Of a stretch of 64,000 nucleotides of DNA, positions 63,871-64,000 are shown in pieces. Source of the stretch: Heligmosomoides polygyrus polygyrus (lineage: Eukaryota > Nematoda > Chromadorea > Rhabditida > Heligmosomidae); NCBI GenBank assembly GCA_947396885.1, contig OX377203.1:5704001-5768000 (forward strand), read 5' to 3'. Numbering within the stretch: position 1 is the first letter of the stretch; each line of letters starts with the position of its first letter. Under the pieces are notes generated by a model, which had not been told where the DNA came from, searched no databases, and saw nothing but the letters and a program-made list of their open reading frames with translations. Both the position numbers and the translations under genes were made by a program.

Positions 63871-63912
63871 AGCTCATACTTCCTCTCTTAGAAGAAGTCA
63901 GTTATGCCCGAA

Positions 63913-64000
63913 TAAGGATAAGGATCAATCCGCTTTGTGGGATGTGCCACGAATTCGACTTCTACGAGACAGTGTGGAGGCAATTTTAAGGCATATTCGG
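63913..64000 (-). mobile_element. SINE, cut by window end
   Basis: AATAAGGATAAGGATCAATC tail, then GGGATGTGCCACGAATTCGA+CTTCTACGAGACAGTGTGGAGG. The head lies beyond the window. Confidence 0.7.

Noticed and set aside
1..64000. CRISPR arrays, bacterial operons, prophage or toxin systems
   Set aside because: The window is eukaryotic (SL1, Pol III SINEs, LINE relics); the tandem repeats have no spacer-repeat structure.
1..64000. Telomeric TTAGGC repeats
   Set aside because: No tandem run of the nematode telomere repeat was seen.

Overview
This window looks like repeat-dense, gene-poor chromosomal DNA from a clade V nematode, most likely a strongylid such as a hookworm or a close relative. Two observations carry that call. 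First, an exact copy of the 22-nt nematode SL1 spliced leader, followed directly by a GTAAAC donor, lies on the minus strand at 3646-3667. Second, there is a broken RTE-type non-LTR retrotransposon endonuclease (60540-61456), plus several detached RTE C-terminal pieces, of the kind very abundant in hookworm genomes. The species assignment is inference. I find no convincing intact host protein-coding gene. The open frames are short, mostly overlap repeats, and match nothing I can name.

Layout. 0-9 kb is a nest of one tRNA-derived SINE family (A box, B box, GGATAAA-type tail) together with an SL1-like RNA locus, two foldback elements and a hAT-like 1586-bp element that split a SINE and left an 8-bp target duplication. 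10-18 kb and 31-36 kb are dominated by a family carrying ATCGATCGATAT palindromes and a conserved block reading GGCCATTAATTTTGCGCGGA followed by CGGAC repeats. This family also forms local tandem arrays at 41-49 kb and 56-58 kb. 18-30 kb holds many small inverted-repeat elements (MITEs) of several families, whose interiors repeatedly carry CCAAT/ATTGG boxes. One MITE family has been amplified into a roughly 376-bp tandem array at 24.4-26.5 kb with an A-B-A-B higher-order pattern.

30.3-31 kb holds nested CpG-rich MITEs with readable 3-bp target duplications, and 34.09-34.36 kb holds a foldback element whose two arms are tRNA-like. 37-40 kb has more MITEs and two diverged SINEs. 46-49 kb has two tandem arrays of the same family in opposite orientation. 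52-54 kb is AT-rich repeat DNA homologous to 3.4-4.3 kb. 57.8-62.7 kb holds a segmental duplication flanking the RTE endonuclease remnant. One copy of the duplication carries a 142-bp RTE 3' end insertion with a 9-bp target duplication, and the other copy preserves the empty site.

Functionally, the window reads as a record of mobile-element activity: RTE-type machinery probably mobilised the SINEs, lost DNA transposases spread the MITEs, and tandem duplication turned MITEs into satellites. The SL1-like locus is the only element with a possible direct role in host gene expression. All calls are by eye from sequence; identities are approximate and no database search was made.
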